From the NCBI GenBank assembly GCA_002689135.1, contig NZEU01000048.1, forward strand, positions 1 through 32,985: a DNA stretch of 32,985 nt. Direction: 5' to 3'. The position numbers and the translations under genes were made by a program. Each line of letters opens with the position of its first letter. Positions within the stretch are counted from its first letter, which is position 1. This DNA comes from Porticoccaceae bacterium (GTDB lineage: Bacteria > Pseudomonadota > Gammaproteobacteria > Pseudomonadales > Porticoccaceae). Shown piece by piece: positions 1-9,101 of this stretch. The notes under the pieces are model-generated. The model worked only from the letters and a program-made list of their open reading frames with translations, searched no databases and was not told the DNA's origin.

Positions 1-97
1 AAAATGAATCAGAGGAAATAGACTTCAACTTTTTTAGAGCTAATTTATCGTTACAATAGCTGGAAGTTAACTGTTTTTTTACAAACAAGGGACCAAA

Positions 98-1168
98 ATG
101 ACATCCAAAGCCGTTGATAATATTCATATCGAATCACATGAAAATCTTGTTACACCTCAAGAGCTCAAATCTCAACTACCGATAACAGCATCGGCTTGCA
201 ACACAGTAGAACTCAGCCGTAAACAAATTGAGGATATTCTAGATCATAGAGATAAGCGAATTTTTGTAGTTGTTGGTCCATGTTCGATCCACAATGTTGA
301 ATCCGCTCTTGAATACGCAAGAAAACTCCAATCACTATCCTCTAAGCTGTCGGACTGCATGCTATTGGTGATGAGAGTGTATTTTGAAAAACCAAGAACC
401 ACCGTTGGATGGAAGGGTTTGATTAATGATCCCTTCATGGATGACTCCTTTAAGATAGCCGAGGGACTAAGATTAGGACGGCAATTACTGCTAGATATAC
501 TAGAACTTGGCTTGCCGACTGCTACGGAGGCCCTTGATCCAATATCACCGCAATATATTCAAGATTTGATAAGCTGGTCTGCAATTGGGGCGCGGACCAC
601 CGAATCACAGACTCATAGAGAGATGGCGTCGGGGCTTTCATCATCAGTCGGTTTTAAAAATGGTACTGACGGGAGTCTTGGTTCGGCGATAAATGCTCTC
701 CAGTCTGTCGCAAAAAAACACCGGTTTCTGGGTATCAATAGTACTGGTGAGGTTGCTGTTGTTACTACACGTGGTAACCACGCAGCCCACATAGTTCTGC
801 GCGGTGGAAATGGAAAACCAAACTATGACTCGATAAGTGTTGCAAAGTGTGAGCAGCAACTTAGAAAAAACAACCTGTCCACCAATATTATGGTCGACTG
901 TAGCCATGCAAATTCTAATAAAGATCACACGTTACAGCCACAAGTTATTGAAAATATCGCTGACCAAATTGCAGACGGTAATCAGTCAATCGTAGGCCTT
1001 ATGATAGAGAGTAACCTAGAAGCTGGAAATCAAAAAATGACACCAAAGGGGAAAGGCCTGCAATATGGTGTATCAGTGACAGATGCTTGTATTAGTTGGA
1101 ACAAGACAGAGAAAACTCTGGTAGCCATGGCCGAAAAAATCCGTGGTGCGCTTGCGAACCGGTATTAA
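98..1168 (+). CDS. 3-deoxy-7-phosphoheptulonate (DAHP) synthase, class I AroF/G/H type
   Basis: 356-aa ORF with GPCSIH, 'MRVYFEKPRTTVGWKGLINDP', 'GARTTESQTHREMASGLSSSVGFKNGTDG', 'HIVLRGG' and 'MVDCSHANS' motifs of class I DAHP synthases. Confidence 0.97.
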   Translation: MTSKAVDNIHIESHENLVTPQELKSQLPITASACNTVELSRKQIEDILDHRDKRIFVVVGPCSIHNVESALEYARKLQSLSSKLSDCMLLVMRVYFEKPRTTVGWKGLINDPFMDDSFKIAEGLRLGRQLLLDILELGLPTATEALDPISPQYIQDLISWSAIGARTTESQTHREMASGLSSSVGFKNGTDGSLGSAINALQSVAKKHRFLGINSTGEVAVVTTRGNHAAHIVLRGGNGKPNYDSISVAKCEQQLRKNNLSTNIMVDCSHANSNKDHTLQPQVIENIADQIADGNQSIVGLMIESNLEAGNQKMTPKGKGLQYGVSVTDACISWNKTEKTLVAMAEKIRGALANRY

Positions 1169-1242
1169 ATAAATCTAATTTACAACTAGTGATAAACATA
1201 AAAACGTGATGTCTGCCGTTTCGTGTTTGGAAGAGAGTTAAT

Positions 1243-1944
1243 ATGATTAAAGTCTTGTTCTTACTGGGCGGCATTCTCGCAATCTGGCGCTGGCGAGGAT
1301 TCTTGCTCAAATTGCCGTCGGAAAAACGAAATTCTTTCTTGTGGAAAAGCGTATTTTTTGTGGTTTTTTTAGGGTCTGTCGGCCTGGTTGCGATGGGCAA
1401 ACTCCACTGGATCGGAGCTGGTTTGGCCGCACTTGTGCCCATGATAAAGGTCATTATTTCGATGGGTTTGCGAGCACTGCCTTTCCTACAAATCTTCAGG
1501 GGATTTAGATCTTCACCATCCCATATCCGGACTGAATACATCGATGCTGAAATAAATTTTTATACAAAAATAATGGACGGAGAAGTGTTGTCAGGAGACT
1601 ATGGTGGAAGAAAACTAAGTACGCTAACCAACGATGAGCTCAACTCATTATCCGATTGGTTGAAAAGAAAAGATCGAGAATCCTTTATCCTATTGAATAC
1701 CTATATGATGAAGATGGGAAAAAGTGCTGGCAGTAAAAATTTTTCTCAAGATCAAACAAATAATTCCTTTTCTCAAATGTCCAAAAAAGACGCACTACAG
1801 ATTCTTGGGCTTAATGAAAGCACAACAAATGACGAAATTGTGAAGGCACACAAGCGTCTGGTACAGCGTCTTCATCCTGATCGCGGTGGTAGCGATTATC
1901 TTGCAGCAAAGATTAATGCCGCAAAGGACAGACTCCTTGGCTAG
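1243..1944 (+). CDS. Membrane-anchored J-domain (DnaJ-like) protein
   Basis: Hydrophobic N-terminal segments; C-terminal J-domain with HPD ('KRLVQRLHPDRGGSDYLAAKINAAKDRLLG'). Confidence 0.85.
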   Translation: MIKVLFLLGGILAIWRWRGFLLKLPSEKRNSFLWKSVFFVVFLGSVGLVAMGKLHWIGAGLAALVPMIKVIISMGLRALPFLQIFRGFRSSPSHIRTEYIDAEINFYTKIMDGEVLSGDYGGRKLSTLTNDELNSLSDWLKRKDRESFILLNTYMMKMGKSAGSKNFSQDQTNNSFSQMSKKDALQILGLNESTTNDEIVKAHKRLVQRLHPDRGGSDYLAAKINAAKDRLLG

Positions 1945-2294
1945 CCCATCTCCCTCAGCGAAGCTATTTCCAACTTATTCGCTCCATATTTTGTTTTGCA
2001 AAAAGATGTTGTTGTCGGTAAAACCATTTAAATAACGCCCAAAAAACTTTAGTTTCGTACGTGAAATTTCAAGAAGCCATGCATATCCACTCTACTCATT
2101 TCTAAACAAATTATAAACCGCACGATTACTGTTAAATTTTGCTTAATAAAAAGATTTTTGTGTGTGTACCGATTGAACCGAAGCTGGTATCGTTATTTTA
2201 GATAACACAAAACCAACTCCGTATGCTTTATGTCTATCTCAAACCAAATTGGCGTGGTGTGATATCAATCTTTAGTCTCAATTCGCAAATTTTT

Positions 2295-2319
2295 ATTGAA
2301 AGCAAAACAACCTTTCAAT
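2295..2319. repeat. Perfect 8-bp inverted repeat ATTGAAAG / CTTTCAAT
   Basis: ATTGAAAG-CAAAACAAC-CTTTCAAT in the gap upstream of dapE. Confidence 0.5.
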
Positions 2320-2662
2320 CTTGTTTTGTATCCCCAGCAAAGGAGCTCCAGAAATATCGGTATCCATCACTTCCTTATTAGATCATTATAGGCAATCTTA
2401 CGGTATTCAGTGGTGAGTCGCACACATTATCCTTCAGCCCGAACCATCTTAATCCCAAGCATTTTAAACGAGCGGCTCATTAGGTCGTAGCAAGGGATTT
2501 TAAGATCTGTGGAAAATTTTATGGTCACCCTGAGCCTAAAATTTTCGCAAATGAGGCTAACAAATCCTAAAGCAACGTCATTAATACCTCTGTCGACGTA
2601 TTTAACGAATTTGTTATGACGCTAGTATGTCAACAAACGAATACCAAATCGTCTTTATGAGG

Positions 2663-2716
2663 TACACGAACTTGATAAAAGTCGTGTAAACTTATGTGGT
2701 TAGTGATCTAGCCACA
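2663..2716 (+). other. Two adjacent hairpins upstream of dapE
   Basis: TACACGA...TCGTGTA (2663-2688) and TGTGGTTAG-TGAT-CTAGCCACA (2695-2716, one G-U pair). Confidence 0.4.
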
Positions 2717-2788
2717 GAAAACACTTAATACTTTAAAACCGATTTTTCTTTTTCTAGTGAAGTACGGGTATTGGCCAAAGGACACATA

Positions 2789-3925
2789 ATGCGTAAAGAA
2801 GAATCCACGCTCGATCTAGCCATAGAGCTAATCGCAAAGCCCTCGATTACGCCGGATGATGCAGGTTGTCAGGATTTGATCATAGAGCGATTACAAAAAG
2901 CCGGGTTTATCATCCATTCGTTGCCGTTTGATAATGTAAAGAATTTTTGGGCCATCAGAGGGGATGAGGGACCGATGGTTTGCTTTGCAGGACATACAGA
3001 TGTCGTGCCGCCGGGTAGTGAAGACTTGTGGGAATCACCTCCTTTTGCACCAGAAATAAGAAATGGTTACTTATATGGTAGGGGCGCTTCGGATATGAAA
3101 AGCTCGCTCGCGGCGATGGTTGTCGCTACTGAGTTATTCATTGAAGAACGTCCTTCGCACAGTGGCCGAATTGCATTTTTACTAACCAGTGACGAAGAAG
3201 GAGTTGCCGAATATGGTACTAAATTTGTGGTCGAATGGCTTAGAGCTCAAAATATAATTCCGGATTGGTGTATTGTGGGCGAACCGACAAGTGAAAATGT
3301 ATTTGGAGATGTTATAAAACATGGGCGCCGAGGCTCACTGAATGGCGTATTTAGAGCTTTTGGTACTCAAGGTCATGTTGCTTATCCAGAAAATGCAGAA
3401 AATCCGATCCATGCATCCCTAGCTGCACTAAACGAACTTACGCAGGAGATTTGGGATGAGGGTTGCGCACATTTTCAACCCACTTCTCTTCAAATTTCCA
3501 ATATTCACGCGGGCGATGGCATAACAAATGTCATCCCAGCCTTATGCGAAGCGCACTTTAATATTCGGTACTCCACTAAACTTTATGCAGACGAAATCAA
3601 GAATCGTACTTCCACTATTTTGGATAAACATAATTTTGATTATGCTATCGATTGGAAACTCAGTGGTAAGCCTTTTCTAACGAAAGCAAACACGCTGGTA
3701 AGTAATCTAAAAGAGGCTGTCCTTGAAATCACAGGAAATACTCCTAAACTTTCGACAACTGGAGGTACTTCTGATGCCCGTTTTATTGCCACACTCACAC
3801 CAGAGGTAATTGAATTTGGACCAATTAACGCAAGTATTCATCAGGCCAATGAGCGTATCGCAGTCGGAGATTTAGAGAAGTTAACCGAAATTTACAGAAA
3901 TGTTTTATTAAAATTGGTTTTGTAA
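2789..3925 (+). CDS. dapE: Succinyl-diaminopimelate desuccinylase
   Basis: M20 peptidase family: 'CFAGHTDVVPPG', 'GRGASDMKSSLAAM', 'TSDEEG', 'TTGGTSDARF'. The ORF track uses TTG at 2771; ATG at 2789 is an alternative start. Confidence 0.95.
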   Translation: MRKEESTLDLAIELIAKPSITPDDAGCQDLIIERLQKAGFIIHSLPFDNVKNFWAIRGDEGPMVCFAGHTDVVPPGSEDLWESPPFAPEIRNGYLYGRGASDMKSSLAAMVVATELFIEERPSHSGRIAFLLTSDEEGVAEYGTKFVVEWLRAQNIIPDWCIVGEPTSENVFGDVIKHGRRGSLNGVFRAFGTQGHVAYPENAENPIHASLAALNELTQEIWDEGCAHFQPTSLQISNIHAGDGITNVIPALCEAHFNIRYSTKLYADEIKNRTSTILDKHNFDYAIDWKLSGKPFLTKANTLVSNLKEAVLEITGNTPKLSTTGGTSDARFIATLTPEVIEFGPINASIHQANERIAVGDLEKLTEIYRNVLLKLVL

Positions 3926-3948
3926 ATAGTTAAGTTTTATGTTGAAGA

Positions 3949-4803
3949 CTACAATATTCTCGGCAATCTACGCACAGTGTAGATGTCATATCTGGTCGAT
4001 TTCCCCCCCAGGACAAGATTGGGCTTTATATTCGCTAAATTCGGCGACTTTTTGGAACGCTTCACAACAACGCGGTATTTGGCACGCTCCATAGCTTTTT
4101 CAAGAAGTTTGTCAGCATCGTTATCAGCTCCAATGATATTATGAAGCGAATTCATTTCCTTTTTAACCTTGGCCATCCGTATGGGTAAGTCAAACATCGG
4201 GTCTAAATATATTACATCGAACTTATTGTTGGGCGCCAGTTTTGCAAAATAGTGAAGCGCATCAATCTTAGTAAGATTTACATGGTTCATAATACATGCA
4301 AGCTCTCTATTGACAGTTGCCCGTTGGACAGCACGTGCCAGTCCGTCATAAAGTAGCTCATAAATAATGGGGTTACGCTCCAGCATTAAAATTTTGCATC
4401 CGAGAGAGGCGAGTATAAAAGAATCAGTCCCGAGACCTGCAGTCAAATCTATTACTTTAGGCTTGCATTTTCCGGTAACCCCTATAGCCTTTGCCAAAGC
4501 TTGTCCGTTTCCACCTCCATGTTTTATACGATAATTTAGTTTTTTTGAGATAAAATCACAATATATTGGACCTTGCGAAGGTGAACTATGAGATCTTAAC
4601 GAGAGGCCCAAATAGCCCATATGAAGATAGTATTTGCTTAAAAGCGAAGTTTCATTCGCGAGAACTAAATCTAAATCTGCGAAAACTAGGGGAATTCTGA
4701 GATGATTAGCTATTTTTGACGCTTTTCTTCTAAATGTTACGTGCTCATAAGCCAAGTAACTGATTATTTGTCCTAAATTTTTATGATACAAGTGCTTATC
4801 CAT
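3949..4803 (-). CDS. rsmJ: 16S rRNA (guanine1516-N2)-methyltransferase, RsmJ/YhiQ family
   Basis: 'VIDLTAGLGTDSFILASLGCKILMLERNP' SAM motif, 'RIKHGGGNGQALAKAIG' and 'DVIYLDPMF' typical of RsmJ. Confidence 0.92.
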   Translation of the reverse strand: MDKHLYHKNLGQIISYLAYEHVTFRRKASKIANHLRIPLVFADLDLVLANETSLLSKYYLHMGYLGLSLRSHSSPSQGPIYCDFISKKLNYRIKHGGGNGQALAKAIGVTGKCKPKVIDLTAGLGTDSFILASLGCKILMLERNPIIYELLYDGLARAVQRATVNRELACIMNHVNLTKIDALHYFAKLAPNNKFDVIYLDPMFDLPIRMAKVKKEMNSLHNIIGADNDADKLLEKAMERAKYRVVVKRSKKSPNLANIKPNLVLGGKSTRYDIYTVRRLPRIL

Positions 4804-4960
4804 ATGGCGTTACCAATATCTCATGTCGATTAAAACTCACTACTGCAATACATCATTATACCAACATCGCATATTCTCAGACGAGAGTAATAAACATAAC
4901 TAATTCATTAATAACCCAACAAATATTTTAGGTCGAAAAGCGCCAACAAGGTGCATAGAG

Positions 4961-5173
4961 TTACTCACATAAATTGTGTACAACTTTGTGGATAAAGGCT
5001 TTTGAGTTTCACCCAAGCCTTTACAAATCAATGCCTTTAGTCAGATTGATTAATTATTAAGCACTTTAAATTCTTGTTAAAAATCAATAATTTACACATG
5101 TATATGCAAATAATCAATGACTTAGATTAACTTTGTGATGCATTCATAAGAAAGTTTTAGTATCTGTGGAAAA
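4961..5173. promoter_or_regulatory. Cluster of DnaA-box-like sites in an AT-rich intergenic region
   Basis: TGTGGATAA (4987-4995, exact complement of TTATCCACA), TGTGGAAAA (5165-5173, fits TTWTNCACA), plus near matches TTACTCACA (4961), TGTGTACAA (4975), ATTTACACA (about 5090). Confidence 0.35.
4994..5022. repeat. Perfect 8-bp inverted repeat AAAGGCTT / AAGCCTTT
   Basis: AAAGGCTT-(13 nt)-AAGCCTTT directly abutting the DnaA-box-like site. Confidence 0.55.
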
Positions 5174-5296
5174 ATAACTCATGTAAAAACAATTTCTTCA
5201 AATTATCATTGAAAGTTGTTGCGACAATATTGTTTTCGTGGTAGCCAATCCTAATGAACAAAGGATTCCATTGCATGACAAATAAATAAGTAATTC

Positions 5297-6055
5297 TCAA
5301 ATAATTTCGATCCAATCAGACCCATATTCATAATTCGCATAGTGCACCTTTCCAAGAATTCCAGAAGTTTGGTTTACTAATTTCTTCAGAACTGATCTGC
5401 AATTATTACGATCACTTATGTGTCCAAAAACAAGGTGCTGTAATCGGGCGTGATCAATTTTATTTACGAAATCGATGGCTTGGCTGTTACTTAGATGCCC
5501 CCAGTTTCCTGAAATACGAGCTTTTAAGAAAGAGGGATACATACCTTCGGCTAGCATTAGCTCATCATGATTCGCCTCTAAAAAGAGGGCGTCTAAGCAA
5601 GAGTAATGCTCAAAAATATATGGCGTCAAATGACCCAAATCAGTAAGTAATCCAAATCTTAGCGAGTTAGTCTCAAATACATATTGCAACGGCTCCAGCG
5701 CATCATGAGGAACGGTTATACCCAAAATTTTAAAACCACCAATAGTAAATGGGACCTCTGTATCCACTAAATTTATGGGCCCCAAACATCTATCATTTAC
5801 GGCTCTATAGGTGCCTGCGCTGAGATAAATGGGGATTTCATATTTCATACAAAGTGCTCGCACACCACTCCAGTGATCATCATGTTCATGAGTAACAAGA
5901 ACTGCATCGATATCTTGCGGATTCATATTGAGTCGCTCCAATCGAGCAGTGGTTTGCTTTAAAGAAAAGCCGCAATCAACCAGCAAAGAAGTCGAATTAT
6001 TAGAAATGACTGTACAGTTTCCCTTGCTACCACTACCGATAGAAGCAAATTTCAT
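5297..6055 (-). CDS. MBL-fold metallohydrolase (YycJ/WalJ-like)
   Basis: 'MKFASIGSGSKGNCTVI' start, 'THEHDDHWSGV' metal-binding motif. The longer start at 6115 overlaps bamC; the internal ATG at 6055 is preferred. Confidence 0.88.
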   Translation of the reverse strand: MKFASIGSGSKGNCTVISNNSTSLLVDCGFSLKQTTARLERLNMNPQDIDAVLVTHEHDDHWSGVRALCMKYEIPIYLSAGTYRAVNDRCLGPINLVDTEVPFTIGGFKILGITVPHDALEPLQYVFETNSLRFGLLTDLGHLTPYIFEHYSCLDALFLEANHDELMLAEGMYPSFLKARISGNWGHLSNSQAIDFVNKIDHARLQHLVFGHISDRNNCRSVLKKLVNQTSGILGKVHYANYEYGSDWIEII

Positions 6056-6071
6056 AATTGAGCAGTACAAC

Positions 6072-7100
6072 TTACGATAAATTACTACGCACGATCGCGA
6101 GCAGTCGAGTGGCATCTGGAATAGTTAAATAGCTTCCATCTAAATTTCTAATGAACACATGCACTTTACTTTCAAACCGCTTAATAGTAATTTTATAACT
6201 AACTTCGGATTCAGTATCTTTAGACCCAAAGCTAAACCATTTACTTAAAAAGGTCTGATTAACCAGAGCTTCCGACTTGTGCTCTGTAATAAAGGTTCCC
6301 TCAGTTCTATTCCTATCTGTGATGGAAAATCCTCCTCTCGAAAGCGAATAACTCAACGATGCCCAACTTCTGTCGAAAGACAGCATTATTTCTATGTAAG
6401 GCTCATCAACATCAACAAAGACCTCTTTGACCTTCGGCTCTCCACCAATATTTTGAGCTAAAAGGGAAACCTGAGAAAAATCAGAGGCAGTAGCAAGATC
6501 ATTCGCAACTAATTCCAAAAATTCCCGCCCTCTATCATCACTGTCAGAGGTTTGCCGCCATAAGGAAGAAGCATCTGCACCAAGCTCGGCATGATTATGT
6601 AGGATCGACACTTCCGAACTACCCACACCGATGCCTGGTACCACAAAAATTCTAAACCGATGGAGTTTTTCTTCATCCGATTTTAAATTGATCCAAGCAG
6701 TGTCAATCATTCCTCTAGCCCCATCTACCCTGTTGGATGGAACACCATTCCTACTTAGAATTCCCCTTACACGTGGCCATATCTCGCTGGGAGGGAGATT
6801 CACTAGAATCCAGCGCCTATCTTCAAAACTCTGTATCTTCACAATTTGTTCAAAGGTATTTACGGAAGCAGGATTTGGACGCGGAACCTCATGATCTAAA
6901 GACATTGTTTTGTTATTTTCGGAACCAGGAATTATGAAAATATCCTCAATCAAGTCATAACTAAGTCCATCAGGCATAACGATTATAGAAGTTTCCTCCT
7001 CCAATAGGTAATCATTGGAACGATCTCTAATCCCAAGCCACCCACATCCTGCGGATAAAAAAATTGAAGTCATAATCAGCATACTTATTTTTTTTTGCAT
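6072..7100 (-). CDS. bamC: Outer membrane assembly lipoprotein BamC (NlpB)
   Basis: Lipobox 'LSAGC'; position downstream of dapA; BamC-like 'PPSEIWPRVRGILSRNG' and two-domain layout. Confidence 0.83.
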   Translation of the reverse strand: MQKKISMLIMTSIFLSAGCGWLGIRDRSNDYLLEEETSIIVMPDGLSYDLIEDIFIIPGSENNKTMSLDHEVPRPNPASVNTFEQIVKIQSFEDRRWILVNLPPSEIWPRVRGILSRNGVPSNRVDGARGMIDTAWINLKSDEEKLHRFRIFVVPGIGVGSSEVSILHNHAELGADASSLWRQTSDSDDRGREFLELVANDLATASDFSQVSLLAQNIGGEPKVKEVFVDVDEPYIEIMLSFDRSWASLSYSLSRGGFSITDRNRTEGTFITEHKSEALVNQTFLSKWFSFGSKDTESEVSYKITIKRFESKVHVFIRNLDGSYLTIPDATRLLAIVRSNLS

Positions 7101-7125
7101 TCTACCAAGTGACCTCTTTGATTTT

Positions 7126-8031
7126 TTAAGTTGATGCTTTTATCTTAACATTGGCCTGTAGCATAGCCATCTGCACTCGATCATAGTACTCATCCCTGAG
7201 AGACGTCAGAGGAAGACGCAGTATATCTTCAATCATTCCCATTTTTGACAAAACCCATTTTACCGGAATCGGATTTGACTCCAGAAATAACGCATCATGC
7301 AACCCTCGCATGGAAGAATCAATTTCAGACGCTTTGATTTTATCTCCAGCAAGAGCAGCATCACACATCAAAGCCATAGAGTTCGGCACAATATTTGCTG
7401 TAACTGAGATATTACCATCACCCCCAAGTGAAATTAATTTTCGGGCAGTAGGATCATCACCGGAATATACCGCAAAATCTCGAGGCCTGCTTGCTATGAT
7501 TTTTGCTGCCTTCTCTAAGTCTCCACTTGCCTCTTTGATTCCCACCACACGGCTTAAATCAGCCAAACGCAACACCGTCTCTGCATTCATGTCACACGCT
7601 GTCCTACCGGGAACATTATACAAAATTTGTTTTATATCTACGCTTTCTGCTATTTTCCTAAAGTGCTTATATAGTCCTTCTTGAGTTGGTTTGTTGTAAT
7701 AGGGAGTCACTAACAAGCAAGCATCCGCTCCAGCCTCCTTTGCAGAGGCTGTAAGCTCCAACGCTTCCCTAGTGGAATTAGCTCCTGTACCGGCGATAAC
7801 TGGGATCCTCCCGTCAGAAGCAGAAACAACAAATTGTATTATTCGCTGATGCTCGGCTACATTTAAAGTAGCGGACTCCCCCGTAGTCCCGACTGCCACG
7901 ATCGCATCTGTTCCCTCCGAGACGTGCCAATCAACTAAATTTTTTAAAGATTTCCAATCAACGCTACAGGATTGTCCACAAAACGGTGTGACTAGCGCTA
8001 CGATACTACCTCTTATCATTGAAGTCCCCAC
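7126..8031 (-). CDS. dapA: 4-hydroxy-tetrahydrodipicolinate synthase
   Basis: 'GTTGESATL', 'VTPYYNKPTQEGLYKHF', 'YNVPGRTACDM', 'GIKEASGD' motifs. Start may be the internal ATG at 8019. Confidence 0.97.
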   Translation of the reverse strand: MGTSMIRGSIVALVTPFCGQSCSVDWKSLKNLVDWHVSEGTDAIVAVGTTGESATLNVAEHQRIIQFVVSASDGRIPVIAGTGANSTREALELTASAKEAGADACLLVTPYYNKPTQEGLYKHFRKIAESVDIKQILYNVPGRTACDMNAETVLRLADLSRVVGIKEASGDLEKAAKIIASRPRDFAVYSGDDPTARKLISLGGDGNISVTANIVPNSMALMCDAALAGDKIKASEIDSSMRGLHDALFLESNPIPVKWVLSKMGMIEDILRLPLTSLRDEYYDRVQMAMLQANVKIKAST

Positions 8032-8118
8032 ACACTAACTCGAAATTTTAATCCCACCACTTCCACCATAAACAACAACCAGCCCAAATGATTATTAAAG
8101 CAACGCGGACTTACCAAA

Positions 8119-9048
8119 TCAAAAATAAACGTCTGGCTCTCCCGCAGGTCGATTTTTAAACCTGCGATGCACCCAAAGATATTGCTCAGGTTGTAAAAGA
8201 ATAAGATTTTCAATAATCCCGTTAATTAATATTGCATCCTCTAAATCATTACCCGCGGGAAAATGCTCGATCGGGGGATAAAAAATCACCTTGTATCCTT
8301 CGCAATTCGGCATGCGAACATGCGAAAATGGAACCACTTTAGCGTTAGCACTTCTCGAAAATCTTGCCGTGGTGTTTACTGTTGCCGCTGCAACGTTAAA
8401 AAACGGAGCGAAAATGCCGCTGCTAAGCCCATAATCTTGATCAGGACCAAACCATAATGCTCGGCCGCTTTTTAGTCCTCGAAGGCAAGCACGAACATCA
8501 CGACGTTCAAATACCTGGGTGGTACCTCCTGCCTTGCTCATGCGTCCCCTAGCCTGAATATAATCAAATACAGGATTATTATGGGCTCGATACATACCAT
8601 CTAACTTGTCACATATATAGGTAGCCGCTGCGGCTCCAATCTCTAATGTCGTATAGTGTATTCCAAGAAGTAAGGTTCCCTTTCTGTCATCTCGATTAAG
8701 ATGATGTACTCCTTCGAATTTTATGAGTTGCGCGAATCGTTTTTCTGACCACCACCACGCGATACCGATTTCAAATGCTGCTTTCCCCATACTAGCGAAA
8801 TTTTCGCGTAATAATTTTTTTTTTTGAAACTCATCCCATGAGGGGAAACAAAGGTCTATATTGCGCTTCGCAACCCTTTTTCGATCGGTATCAAATCGAA
8901 AAACAACCGCGCCGAGAAAGTTTCCAAGACGCATCAAAATAGGGTAAGGCAATTGAGCAAAAATCCACCAAATAAAAAATAAAAACCAAATAAACCAATA
9001 CCGCGGATGCACGAGGTGCCAAGGAAAAGTCTCTAATTGCAGTTTCAT
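8119..9048 (-). CDS. Lipid A biosynthesis acyltransferase (LpxL/HtrB family)
   Basis: 'LLGIHYTTLEIGA' HX4E motif, 'MYRAHNNPVFDY', 'LWFGPDQDYG'. Confidence 0.92.
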   Translation of the reverse strand: MKLQLETFPWHLVHPRYWFIWFLFFIWWIFAQLPYPILMRLGNFLGAVVFRFDTDRKRVAKRNIDLCFPSWDEFQKKKLLRENFASMGKAAFEIGIAWWWSEKRFAQLIKFEGVHHLNRDDRKGTLLLGIHYTTLEIGAAAATYICDKLDGMYRAHNNPVFDYIQARGRMSKAGGTTQVFERRDVRACLRGLKSGRALWFGPDQDYGLSSGIFAPFFNVAAATVNTTARFSRSANAKVVPFSHVRMPNCEGYKVIFYPPIEHFPAGNDLEDAILINGIIENLILLQPEQYLWVHRRFKNRPAGEPDVYF

Positions 9049-9101
9049 GTCACTGATTTTCCATCATACCGGAGTCCATCTTTGCAATAACAATGTCAGG
9101 T

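Noticed and set aside
1092-1541. 149-aa minus-strand ORF spanning the DAHP synthase and J-domain genes
   Set aside because: Antisense to two supported genes with no recognisable domain.
4804-5296. Chromosome dimer resolution (dif) site, suggested by converging gene orientation
   Set aside because: I found no sequence close to the gammaproteobacterial dif core (CGCATAATGTATATTATGTTAAAT) in this gap or in 1945-2770.
8016-8213. 65-aa minus-strand ORF overlapping the LpxL-like gene
   Set aside because: Out-of-frame overlap with the C-terminus of a well-supported acyltransferase; no motif.
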